Position numbers and translations under genes: made by a program. From assembly GCA_948099385.1 (NCBI GenBank), contig CANUEZ040000168.1, positions 5,123,001 to 5,187,000 of the forward strand: a DNA stretch of 64,000 bases, written 5' to 3'. Origin of the DNA: Fasciola hepatica (Eukaryota > Platyhelminthes > Trematoda > Plagiorchiida > Fasciolidae). The notes under the pieces were generated by a model. The model saw nothing but the letters and a program-made list of their open reading frames with translations, ran no database searches and was not told where the DNA came from. Positions 38,155-48,355 of the stretch are shown here, piece by piece (the stretch's first letter is position 1; each line of letters opens with the position of its first letter).

Positions 38155-38190
38155 CTAAATATCACATCATTCCAAATGATGTGATTTCTG
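38155..38190. repeat. Short palindrome
   Basis: ATCACATCATTCCAAATGAT followed by GTGATTT forms a hairpin with about 10-bp arms. It lies 165 nt beyond the Tc1 relic and could be a leftover end, or chance. Confidence 0.5.
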
Positions 38191-38539
38191 ATCCTTCCTT
38201 CTCGATTTCGGAAATGACGATCATTCATCGAAGGCACTTGGGTTGATGCTTCTTGGCTACCCGGTTGGTGCTCAAGAGATGAGGATCGCCATTGGTTAGA
38301 GACGCTGAGAGATATGGCTCTGAACGGAATCACGTGGCGCGAATGCTGTATGGACTGTCTGTTGACTTCCCGTTCTCCATAAACAATTGAAAAAGGGACA
38401 CAAACAGTAAAAACATGTAGGGTGGAACTATTCGAAAAAGTTGCGTTTACTTGTTGAATCTGCATGTTGACTCCTAATCGCTTTCCGACTTTGTAACTTT
38501 TTCTGTTGTTACTTAGACACCATGCTTGTTCTAGAGCCG

Positions 38540-38541
<2 letters not shown>

Positions 38542-38584
<43 letters not shown>
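38542..38584. repeat. (TA)n microsatellite
   Basis: About 21 TA units. Confidence 0.95.
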
Positions 38585-38586
<2 letters not shown>

Positions 38587-38794
38587 TTATTCCGGCTCAT
38601 AGAGCGGTGCACCTCGTGCCCATACTCTGTTTTGACAGATGAGAGGTTGCTACTCATAGTCAGAATCTGCAGCTTGAGCTAACCTGATTTGCGAGACAGT
38701 TCAGTTCATTCACGCATCGATCACGCACTTTTGTGTGCTAATTTTGGTTGCTACCGCGCAGCATTGACGAGTTCAAGGCAGAATAAATGAAAGC

Positions 38795-38965
38795 ATAATG
38801 CTATTCCTCGCTGGCTGTCCTTTGGACTCTACTTTTCATGCACAAGTCTCAGGTCATCCGACCATCCCTGCACGAAGAAGCACCAGAGCCCAGGGTTTGA
38901 ACCCGGACCCTTTCATCTCGAAGGCGCGTGTGTCACCACTGCGTCACCCCCGTCCCGTCCGAGTT
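38795..38965. repeat. Repeat with B-box-like motif, related to 28.61-28.75 kb
   Basis: CTGTCCTTTGGACTCTACTT and CATGCACAAGTCTCAGGTCA match GACTGTCTTTTGGACTCGAC and the following bases inside the RTE-like copy at 28.6 kb. Here the block ends with AGGGTTTGAACCCGGACCC, a tRNA-type B box. It may be a SINE that also landed in the 28.6-kb element. Confidence 0.5.
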
Positions 38966-39062
38966 GATCGGATAATTCGAGTTAAGTCAGTTCAGATGTC
39001 GTTCTTTATGATAGTAAAAAAGAGCCGAAAACAAAGTAATAAGTGGAAATCATGTCGATAGG

Positions 39063-40010
39063 GCAACAGCCCGAATGCAACTACGCGACACCTAGCTGTC
39101 ATTCAATTTCTCCAACCATCTAGTAGGCTAGTCTCGTGGACCCCAATCCAAGTGTCTAACGCCTTCTACTTCGCTAAATCCACTAGTCAAGGTTTTCATA
39201 CTTATTCACCACGTCGACCTATATTTCAACTACTACATGCTTAGGAGAACGGCGTTCGTCGAACAAGTCCATCGGTTAGTATGCGTAACATATGTCTCAG
39301 TCACCCTGACCTGTTTAAATTTGGTACTTGTTCTGATTGACCACTGGTTCCCACTACTTGACGTCTAATTTCGACATTGTTGCACGGTGTTTTCACCACG
39401 TTCGAGCAATACTATTTTGATATTGATGCTCAGACATGGACAGTCTTTGCCTATCGTTCGTTCTCAAGGGCCATGTTTCTGAACTGTATAAAAGCATAAA
39501 TGTGACTGACGCAGTGTACACTTGACGGTGGGATGTCACACCGGTGCCACAGATGTGTAGTGTTGGTAAAGGTAGGACGCACCTTGTGTGTGCGCGATGA
39601 TATTTCATCTGATATCTGACCACCTGGTGAGATGTAACTGGTCAGGTAACAAAAGTTATGTGGTTCAGGTAGAGCTTGCCATGCCAAGACCATGTTTGGT
39701 GTGATGTCAATGCGGTCCTGGCACAGCACTTTACATTTGGAAGATGCAAAGCGCATCCCAAACATTTGTACACTGTTGTTTAGGTTATCTGAGAAAGCTT
39801 TCATTTTACCTGGATTTCACTGAGAAGAGCAATATCTTCCGTGTTGTCGAAGGTCAGTTCCTCAGGAAAAGCAACTAGTATATTCGCACTGCGTGCAAGA
39901 AGGAAATCTCGATGGTTGCTAATTCCTCGGAGGTCTAAAAAGCGTTTTGCGCTAGTCATATTACTAGATTTAGATTGTGCCAAATAAAAGTCTCTTGGTG
40001 AACAATCAGG
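39063..40010 (-). mobile_element. RTE-like 3' half (minus strand), longer copy
   Basis: Minus-strand frames give DIALLSEIQVKMKAF, then DNLNNSVQMFGMRFASSKC, VLCQDRIDITPNMVLAWQAL and EPHNFCYLTSYISPGGQISD. The catalytic box is damaged (TFDNTEDIALL instead of YADD). From 39063 to 39770 it nearly duplicates 16.3-17.0 kb. Confidence 0.78.
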
Positions 40011-40015
40011 AACTG

Positions 40016-40270
40016 TTACTGATTTAGTAAAACAAAAGCATTCATAACACATCCTCTTTGAGAACTTCTGTTTGCATACCGGCTGATAACTTTGGCCACT
40101 CCGAGTTTTGGACGGCGAGTGCTGCTCTCCGACCGGCGATGTTGTATAGTGCTACCTGCTTCAGTCTCCTTCACATCCTTTTCGGTTTTCTCCTGTACAC
40201 CTGCGTTGTCTCCCGCATGGTTTCTGTGTTTTTTATCATCGCCTTCCTCTGATTTTCTCAATTGAACCAT
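40016..40270 (-). other. Charged coding-like minus-strand frame, unidentified
   Basis: An 84-codon frame rich in Lys, Glu and Arg (contains KKHRNHAGDNAGVQEKTEKD, then RRPKLGVAKVISRYANRSS). It lies directly upstream, on the same strand, of the RTE-like RT piece. It could be an ORF1 or linker remnant of that element or unrelated; no motif decides. Confidence 0.25.
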
Positions 40271-40959
40271 ATTTCTGTTTGTCTGACGACCTGCAGATCA
40301 TGTTAGGTATGATTTATTTGTTGCGCGCGATAGGACATGTTCTTTCTTCTAGGACATTTCTGTCGGTCCTTTTGGTTGAATGCAGAATGTATCGCCTGGC
40401 TTGGGCGGATGCAGTGGTTTTTTGCCCCCCGACCGTATGATATTTTTTGCATCATCGTACGCTGTTTTACTTTTATTTTGATTACTGAAGGTGCTACCGG
40501 TCCCGTAACCCTGTGCGTCCGTCATCCAAATAGGTCGTTTCTAGTGTTTGTTCTCATTTGCTTGATGAAGTTTTTCGGTAATTTTTCATCCCGTTCATCG
40601 TCATCACCATCAGAGGTTTGATTATTCTCAAATTTCTTCAAGCGAAGAGATGTCGCACCAAAAATGCAAACCATCCTGCGTTTCTGAGTTAATATTCATT
40701 CCGGTTCCAACCTTTTCTGCACACTGTCGGTGGGAACAGATGTATCTTCTGGGTTTTGTTTTGCAGCCGTATTCGCAGTATTACTCAAATCCGTTCGAAC
40801 AGTTGAGTCATCAGTGGTAAAGTTTACCGTCAGGTTTTAGTTAGCACCGATGAGACCTCGAACCGGACACTCAACTTGGTCGGGTTGCATTTTTCGGACT
40901 CACGTGAGACTCTCGAAAGTTAGTTAGTTTATGATATTTTTGATTACGACATTGCGCAT

Positions 40960-41190
40960 GAGTGCAGTGGAAAGGGTTCACTCCGCAAACTCAGAGGCCC
41001 ATTTCACTGTTGAGGATGACCGGTTACCTGACCCTGAGACTTGAGTTGAGAACCATTTAAGGTCCCAGTAGATCAGGCGTGGTAGCGAGCCGGGTGACAG
41101 TGGTTTACTGTCGCCCATCAAAGCGGCTGCTAGTGGTGGGAGTCGAAACGGTTACTTCCGAGGTGGAAGGCAGTTTTATATGATGTGGCA
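40960..41190 (-). repeat. tRNA-headed SINE-like repeat (minus strand)
   Basis: The tRNA-like head is at the right end; its complement reads CTGCCTTCCACCTCGGAAGT with GTTTCGACTCCCACC as B box. The body carries the shared CCCTGAGACTTGAGTTGAGA and AGGTCCCAGTAGATCAGGC. Confidence 0.6.
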
Positions 41191-43298
41191 GAAGAGTGTG
41201 GAAATCCTAGGCGATCGGCGCAATCTTTTTCCTGATATACATGTGTGTAGCCCATATATGCCATCTATTAGTGGGAATCGGTAAGTGTCGTGACCAAATG
41301 TGGTGTTCGGTCACGTACTTGCATCAGCATTATTTTGTCATCAGTCTCCCGCTTTCATCTTCAACATCTCACTTTATGTTTGTCAGTAGGGTTTTACTGG
41401 GAGACAACAACCACTACCGTTGTAGCTGGAGCGTAGGTTAGCAACACTCAGACCAAAATCTTGAATTGTAAATGCCAAGCAAAAGTTTCATGAACGGGCT
41501 TGCACTAATTGCTTTCAAACTTCCTCTCGTGATCCAGTCGATTGCGTTTTTCCTGTCTTGTGTGACGATTTTGTCTGCCTGCATCAATCTTGACTACATA
41601 AGATGATTTTTAATAACTCACTGTTAGATGCATACATTCTTTTGTCCCACAAATTTTTGTGAATAACCCTTCTGTTTGCATTATCAACAAAATCCGTTGT
41701 ATCGTGTGTCACACTAACACCACCATACATAAGGAATGCCTATCAAAAATACCTAGGAACCACTTTCCTAATTCTCATCCGAACTGATCGTTCATCTTGA
41801 AGTATTTGTGTTTTACTCTCTATTTTTCCCTGTTCTGTTCTGTGTTGTCGCTAAATCGTCAGAATCTGCTCACCATTATTCCTTAGGGCGTAAATTTCTG
41901 TGGTGAAATGCGTGATGTTTCAGAGACGCGTTCATTTTGTGCACGTTCCTCTCAAAATAATCTATGGATCAAATATTCTGCTCGATATCTTGACTACGCT
42001 TCCCATCTATTTGATAATCAAACTTCGTTCAAATCGACTGTTTTAGACTCTTTCGGTATTGGGCGATCACGTGACTCCAAAACCTCCCGTAAGCTATCAG
42101 ATGTGTATTCAGATCTCTTCGTGTTCTCGTAACGTGATACATGTGATGATAGCACGATCACTTTGAAGCACACGTGCTCAGATGAACCAACTGGTCCCTT
42201 GTGGACGCTTTCACAGTCAGAGAAGTCTCTGGTGCATAAAATAAACATACTCCGCTTCCATCGGTCTATTTGTCTTTAAGTGTTACGCTGTAAAAACCCC
42301 GCAGTGTCACCTTTCTGTGCTCTATGGACGTGCCTTTATCAGTCTCGAACCTTAACATTCCAGTGCAGATGTGAAATAAACTGCTGAGGGCCAACCGAGA
42401 TATCCTGACAATTCACGTGTCCGACTTAGTCCACCATATTGTGGACCCGAGCGCTTTTGGGACTCGATAGATATGCGCTTCTGATAATTGCTGAACGGTA
42501 ATGCGGTAGGTGTTTGATATGTTGAGTACAAGGTTGATGAATGGTGATGACCAATCCTTGTACGTGATTAATCCATCAAAATTGGCGCTACCACCTCAGA
42601 GAGCCTCACCATCCTTAACAAGGAATGGTTTTTCACATTTAAGGGCATTTTGCGTTTGGTGTGCGAAGCGGAAGTTTTCGTTTTACTCAATAGGCTCACC
42701 CAGTTACATCCGCAACCGTGCTGGTGACTGTATGCTTCCCCTCGTGTTTTTTCCATTTCCACATTTTCATCATTCTCCAGTACTAAGAATCTCTCACCAT
42801 TCGGCTAATTAGACCGTCTTTTTTCATCGGTTGCGTGTGCTACCTCCAACTCCAAGCACGATTTCATGCTCTACGACTAGGACGGTTGGTTTGGTTTCTC
42901 GAGATTTCTCACCTTTCTCCCACTTCGGTCGTTTCCGATTCCGTGTCTACACCTACTGAAATTACTCTCAAAGGTGCGATTTTTATGGCGTACTTTTTCC
43001 TCATTGTTTTCTATTTTGTGGTGTCGGCCCCATGCTTGACTGCACGTTAAAATACATTCAGGTTTTCCTACTCTCATCTACTCAGTCAAATTCTCCTTCA
43101 TAATCAAAAATGTCACCACAGTATGATGACACCGTACTTATGTCTTTTGAAGTTGTATACCCAGAGTTCGACTCGAGTTTTTTGGAGTATCGATCTGACT
43201 CTAGTCCTGTTATTCGTCCTCTTACCCTAATACCTTGTTTATTTTTCTCTTTCGAACGTGTGATTTCGACAACTCAACCTGCTCAATTCCTCCCTCAG
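41191..43298. other. Intron sequence, no exon supported
   Basis: Open frames near 41.9-42.1 and 42.8-43.05 kb were examined. None has both good splice sites and a USP47-like segment, and the flanking exons (36874, 43299) already join in phase 0. Confidence 0.45.
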
Positions 43299-43556
43299 CT
43301 TACAGTCAGCTTGACGCCATGTGTGGATCCTTTGGACATGGAGCTCGCTGTCCATGTGCTCGATCTCAGTGGTCTGTTGAAAGTGACAACGGTCATCTCA
43401 CTCTCGGCCTCCTCTCCTTTGTGGCCGGATCCATTAAAAATACTTTGCCGCCTCAACTGGACTGTGAAACAAGTGCTAGAAGTGGCATCTACCATGTTGA
43501 AACTTATCTACCGACTAGAAATACCACATCATCGGTTAGTAGTGGAATTTTTGCTC
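43299..43556 (+). CDS. USP47: USP47-like exon, phase 0 to 0
   Basis: An 86-codon exon after CTCCCTCAG. It begins LTVSLTPCVDPLDMELAVHV and contains ILCRLNWTVKQVLEVASTML then KLIYRLEIPHHRL. This follows [20 protein letters not shown], then the TVRQSKEELIPQL helix and LSIDRFRL of USP47. I place the donor at GTGTGT (43557) because it ends in phase 0. A second possible donor, GTTAGT at 43535, would end in phase 2 and does not fit the next exon. Confidence 0.72.
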
Positions 43557-43659
43557 GTGTGTGAAAAGACTTCGTATGTGTTCTTCTGTCAACCGTCTCA
43601 TACCACTGTTTTGTGGATCAGTAGTTAAATATCATATTGCACTCATCCCAATCTTATAG

Positions 43660-43692
43660 GTCTTTCCAAGTGATCAACATCTCCGAATCTAC
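43660..43692 (+). CDS. USP47: USP47-like short exon, phase 0 to 0
   Basis: An 11-codon exon coding VFPSDQHLRIY after the acceptor CTTATAG. VF at the start and the strand LRIY running into VRVEVCSV of the next exon match TVFLDYHIY..WEVFLEVLDG of USP47. The downstream boundary is inferred: frames before and after 43693-43718 are both good but do not join unless those 26 nt are removed. Confidence 0.5.
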
Positions 43693-43718
43693 GTCCGCTG
43701 CTTTGCGTCATCTTTTAG
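43693..43718 (+). other. USP47: Possible 26-nt intron (phase 0)
   Basis: These 26 nt begin GT, end in the pyrimidine-rich TTTTAG, and lie between two reading frames that both look like USP47. Kept as coding, every frame is lost: the VFPSDQ frame meets TGA and the VRVEVC frame is preceded by TAG. The donor GTCCGC is weak. Very short introns are known in flatworm genes. An assembly error or a longer alternative splice is possible. Confidence 0.45.
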
Positions 43719-43819
43719 GTGAGGGTGGAAGTGTGTTCGGTTTGCCACTCAGAGCCTGTTGAATGCACTGAATTGATTTGGAATACTTGGCAAAAAGCTG
43801 TTAATGCGGACACACAAAG
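43719..43819 (+). CDS. USP47: USP47-like exon, phase 0 to 2
   Basis: The exon follows CATCTTTTAG and ends AAAG before GTAGGC. It codes VRVEVCSVCHSEPVECTELI and then WNTWQKAVNADTQ. VRVEVCSV corresponds to the strand WEVFLEVLDG of USP47. Phase 2 at its end matches the exon at 45110. Confidence 0.68.
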
Positions 43820-44067
43820 GTAGGCATAACGAATCAGTTCTATGCAGTATCAATTGTCGAACGATCGCGGATCTTATCACAACGGACGGTATACTCACGG
43901 TTCAGAACGGATATCAATTGCGCGTAACATTTCATGGAAAATAAACCATGTGACCATCGTCACCCATTACAACCTTCCACATAAAAACCTGCTCGTCGTG
44001 TTTTCACGGTGCAATTAGTTGATGTTTGTTGGACCGTGTTTCTTTTTACTACACTGTTCGACAGTGG

Positions 44068-44072
<5 letters not shown>

Positions 44073-44155
<83 letters not shown>
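44073..44155. repeat. (TA)n microsatellite
   Basis: About 37 TA units ending in an ATGTATATA variant. Confidence 0.95.
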
Positions 44156-45109
44156 TCATTCATTCTTTATTCTTCTAACGAATCATGTAAGATTTTGAAA
44201 GATTAGTACAAAAATAGAGTGCATGCGTCATGTGCCCGTTCAATATAGTATCCTCAGGTGGTGTCATAGAGTTCAAACTGTTCTGATTCGTCTGGCAGTG
44301 TTTCCAGTGTGATCGACCGGTAACGATTCACTAAATGTAGCACTTGTGGTCATTAGAACGGAAATTATGAGCTTAGGATTAGAAAGTGCTGATGAAATAA
44401 TTACGAATCATATTATCAGGAAGATAATGAAAAGGAAGTAGCCTCGCTATGGAAACGACACTGATAGCAATATACCGCCATATCCCCAGCTCATCTGACG
44501 ACTTGGTCTATGGGTCTCCGAAACTCCATGTGAGAAGCTAAACACAGTGTGAACTGTGAAATCTACTGGTTGAAAGTATGATCTCTGTCTTACATGTCAA
44601 GAGCTTAGCGTCTTTGCTCATCTCCCGGTAATCGTTCGCCTCAGCGCATCTTACTGAAACGCACTTGCCTGATATGTTTTGACCAATGAGCTTGAATGTC
44701 TCATCTATCGATTGATCTTGTGCACCCGTACTCTGTGTTCAACCACAGTGTTTCTGTCCAGTCTGAACAATACTGTGGAGACATTTGTGTTCAAATACAG
44801 GCATTTTCGCATCTTCGACAGAGGCTAAGACTGTTAATGGTTATGAAAACTTGGCCTAACCGCTGCAACGAACACTGGGCCCTTGACAAACGTAACCACG
44901 TGGATGCCTTAAACGACTGATATTGACGAGTGGACATCCGCTTCACCTTGTCCCATGTCGTTTTTCTAGATAACAGAACCGTCTTAAATATACGTGCTGT
45001 CAAATTTCTTCGGTGTTACAGACAAACTTTGTTTTTATCTTGATGATACTTCAGTTTTGTGATTGTTCATCGGCAGTTTTTTTATAGTAAATTAATGTGA
45101 ATTCCCCAG
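44156..45109. other. Intron sequence, nothing recognised
   Basis: Only short unsupported frames. A weak match to the RTE-like minus-strand 3' end near 44.45-44.56 kb is too diverged to call. Confidence 0.4.
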
Positions 45110-45479
45110 GCTTTGTCTACGCAAATGCACACTACCCGAGTGCAGTCCCGGGCCTCTGTTGGAACCGACCAGTCAGCTATCCTCGTTCCGAAATCCCCAT
45201 CAGGGTGTCTTACTCCAACTGCTAGAGGAAAGTATGTCCCCGGTCTCCGTTCCGTCATCCGTTTCCCTCTCAACTGTCACGAATCTGGCCTCCACCTCTT
45301 CTCGTTCCGGTATCTTTCTCTTTCTGCGTCGATGGTATCCGAGCACTTTGACGTTCTCCTCATCTATGTTCGAAGTCTTTATCCCGCCGGGTTCCAGTCG
45401 ATTGAAATACTGGTGTGCTACTGTTGAACAAATCTGCGAAACACACCAAATCGCACTTGATCGTTTTCGGTTCACTGCG
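45110..45479 (+). CDS. USP47: USP47-like exon, phase 2 to 0
   Basis: A 370-nt exon after AATTCCCCAG and before GTAAGT. Its first 70 residues are Ser-, Pro- and Leu-rich. It then codes IFLFLRRWYPSTLTFSSSMF and EQICETHQIALDRFRFTA. This follows LAVLSRRWKPSEMKLDPFQE, the LREKLSEISGIPLDDIEFAK helix and strand of USP47. The RRW(K/Y)PS match is the strongest single identity in the gene. Confidence 0.85.
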
Positions 45480-46484
45480 GTAAGTTGGCGAGCATTCTGA
45501 TTAGGATCTCTTCCTTCGCCCGATTTCCCCTTTTCGCCGGGGTTTTTGTGTGATTTTTTTCCATCAGACTTTTAATTGTTCACAAGTCCAAATTCTGTAC
45601 AAACCGGCTCACACTGTTTGCTCTAAACGTCGAATAGAACGCCTCTCATTGCAAATCAAAGAATAACCCCGGTAAGATGAATTCAGCTCAAGTCAGAACA
45701 CGGGGGCCAACTCACTCTGTTTCCACTGAAGAAAACTCGTGGGAGCTCTGTTTGTTAATATTTTTTCTCTAGACCATTTCTTTATCCGTAGTCGGAAACG
45801 ATAACGATAAGCTAATTATGGTTACCGTAAAGATAATCGATATGAAGGCATAGAGCAGCAACCGGCTTACTGTACCAAAAAAATCAACTCGTCGAATTGG
45901 CTGTATCACGGTAAGTACCACTCTCTAGTTTGACGAGAAAGCTTTCGGACTCGTGATCTATGATACTTAGGTTTAAGGAAAATCAAACCAGATACCGGAC
46001 CTGTTACAAATGACCAATTTTTTAGAATACTTCGCCTGCATTCGCGTTTTGACATTCGCGAAACTAACTAGCTGACTTGCACTCGCGATTCTCTCACGAA
46101 TCTGTGCAGTTAGCAAAATCGTCGAAAAACTCTGTAGAAGTGTCTATGTTTGATTTTTGCGACACGTACCAAACATTTGTCATTTCTCTTGATCCTTGAC
46201 GCATTGTTGAACCTAATCTGGCAAATGTTCTAGGCATTACTCTACTTTCCCTTTAAGCTGTATGCAGGATGCTGCGATTCTTTGGTACAGATTGAATATT
46301 CCTCGATTTCCGGGTGACCTGAACTCTGAATGTTCGATCTCTTTTATTTTTGCGGGTTTACGATTGCTCGCTTATCGTTTGCATTGATAATAATGAGCTT
46401 TTGTGTACATCTATTCGGAACTCGTTTGAAATTCGCCAGTTAGTTTCCGATTCTAGCAACTCAAACTCGAGATGATCTCTTTCT

Positions 46485-46610
46485 CGACTGGTCGTAGTCG
46501 ATTGTCGTTCGCGTCGAAGACGCCAGTTTCGATCCCCGTCACCACTGAACGTTGGTGGAGAGATATTGACTGTCGCCTAGCTCGCAAACACGCTTAGCTT
46601 ATTGTGTCCT
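46485..46610 (+). repeat. Possible tRNA-derived repeat
   Basis: TCGACTGGTCGTAGTCGATT and CCAGTTTCGATCCCCGTCAC look like A- and B-box regions, followed by a TGACTGTCGCCTAGCTCGCA body resembling the other SINE-like copies. Confidence 0.4.
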
Positions 46611-47035
46611 AATGTGCTTCAACATTCCGTGTTTTTGGGTTGTGTCCCGGGCTACTCTTAGTAGTACAGTGATCCTTTAATGCCACGGGGTTTGACCCTT
46701 TCACTGCGGTGCATGTACTAGAAAAAAGTACGATCAGTTCGGGTGGTAATTGGTTGTGCTATGGAATGGTTCATAACGCAATGCTGATACTCAGCTCTCT
46801 ACAGCGGTGCTGTGCAGCTGTTTCTATCTTGTTATAAACCGACAGTAGTGCTTGTTTACCATGCTTTGTCGGACGGCCAAACTCGAAATATAAGACTATA
46901 ATTCATCTACTTAAACCAGTAGACCATCCGCGCTCTTTATCATGGGCATGCTTCACGTGAATTCTACGCAAAGTAGCGTCTATTTTCCCGCCGATTTTGG
47001 ACAGTAACATAGGTCACTTATGCTGCGACAAACCC

Positions 47036-47278
47036 TGGAGGTCCGTTGGTGCTCAAATGGTTTGTGGCATTTGCTTATCACCTCGGAGATCAGAGATTCA
47101 AATCGTGCTACCACCGGTCACTTTAGTGATAGACAGTAGTCCACTGTCGTCTAGCTCGTTATCACACTTGACCTATTGGGTTCTAGTTGCTGGCTATCCG
47201 TTAATAATGCATAGGGCCTTTGAGGCTATGGGGTATAGCCCTTTCAGTATACCCACGCGCATGTAATGAAAACAAAAA
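47036..47278 (+). repeat. tRNA-headed SINE-like repeat
   Basis: Head GGTGCTCAAATGG with B-box-like AGATTCAAATCGTGC, then ACAGTAGTCCACTGTCGTCT, TAGGGCCTTTGAGGCTATGG and ACGCGCATGTAATGAAAACA with a final A-run. It matches the 7.3-kb copy along its length. Confidence 0.65.
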
Positions 47279-47537
47279 ATTCCCGGTGGTCTAAAATTCC
47301 AGTTGAGACTCAGTGGATATAATGATTTCTAACAAGGTTAAAACGCTTTTTACAGAGCTGCCGAAAAATTTCAATGGTGAGCCCATGGTCATCGAAGCCA
47401 CGGAGTATAGTCGGAATACAGTCAAACATTTTCATTATTGTGCGTGCATCCGCTTTTTAACCTTCATAATTCGTGATCACACACTGCTTCAGCTTTCTAA
47501 TTCCATTTACTATGGTCCTCCGGTTCTGACACAACAG

Positions 47538-47680
47538 TGTAAATTTCCCGGTCTGCTGCATTGTCTGGCTATGGAGCCAGAAATCGCTTCAAACAGTGAC
47601 AAATGTCAAACCTGGATTGCACTCTCTTCGTCGGATTTGGATCGACTTATGCCTGTCAACGGTCAGGTTGTTTATTTTAA
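47538..47680 (+). CDS. USP47: USP47-like exon, phase 0 to 2
   Basis: The exon starts after CTGACACAACAG and ends before GTGAGC. It codes CKFPGLLHCLAMEPEIASNS and then WIALSSSDLDRLMPVNGQVVYF. This matches GTFPCDISVLDIHQDLDW and WPLYICDDGAVIFYRD of USP47 in order. Removing the next intron gives VVYFKDADEPCLKLTPEELQ across the junction. Confidence 0.82.
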
Positions 47681-48286
47681 GTGAGCTTCCATTCATTCGT
47701 TTGAATTCCCGAAATGCTCCGTGGGTTTATTTCCTATTTTGTTTCTGACGGTGTGTTGTTCGATAGATGCCATCGTGTGTTTTAATCAATATCGTGGAAC
47801 CATTTTGGGAAAACATGTATTGATCGCTCGTCCGGGCTGAATTTCGCACCTTGCCTGTTGGTATACACTATCAAAGGTCTCTGAGCCAGGACTGTAGATT
47901 ACAATTGGCTGTGGTGGTCTTTGGAAGTGCATTTTTGTTTACACTTGTGATAATGCATGCAATCAAACGATATATTATCGTATTGTGTATATAAATCGTT
48001 CGGTGTTGGGAAGAATTATGTTGAATTGGTTGAGATAGTACAATCTTTTGAATGCTTCATACATCTGTTCTGCCAACTTAACCGTAAAGAAGTGTACAGC
48101 CACAGGGCCCATCCTTTGCACCGGATCACCACCGGTCCCTCGGGTTAGACAGTCATTTAATCTGTACCGCCCAAATGACAGTAAAGATTGCTAACGAGAA
48201 TGTAGTTATTCACTTTTTGCATTTGTTTCTCAGTTTCGCTTAGTGTCCTCAGTCGAACTGTCTACCGTTTCTTTTCTTGATTTTAG

Positions 48287-48355
48287 AGATGCTGATGAGC
48301 CGTGCTTGAAACTGACGCCAGAAGAGCTTCAGTCCTACCGAGTGGGACCTTCATG
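48287..48355 (+). CDS. USP47: USP47-like exon, phase 2 to 2
   Basis: A 69-nt exon after TTGATTTTAG and before GTATGT. It codes DADEPCLKLTPEELQSYRVG then PS and part of Trp. LKLTPEELQSY corresponds to LMELTDEQRNEL in the USP47 tail. The next usable acceptor in matching phase is at 49905. Confidence 0.8.

Noticed and set aside
42835..42985. Open frame with a possible donor at AAAG-GTGCGA
   Set aside because: No family similarity, and exons 36874 and 43299 already join in phase 0.
43660..43720. Phase-2 reading SFQVINISESTSAALRHLL following the GTTAGT donor
   Set aside because: It would end in phase 1 at GTGAGG, which overlaps the start of the better-supported VRVEVC exon, and it does not resemble the family.
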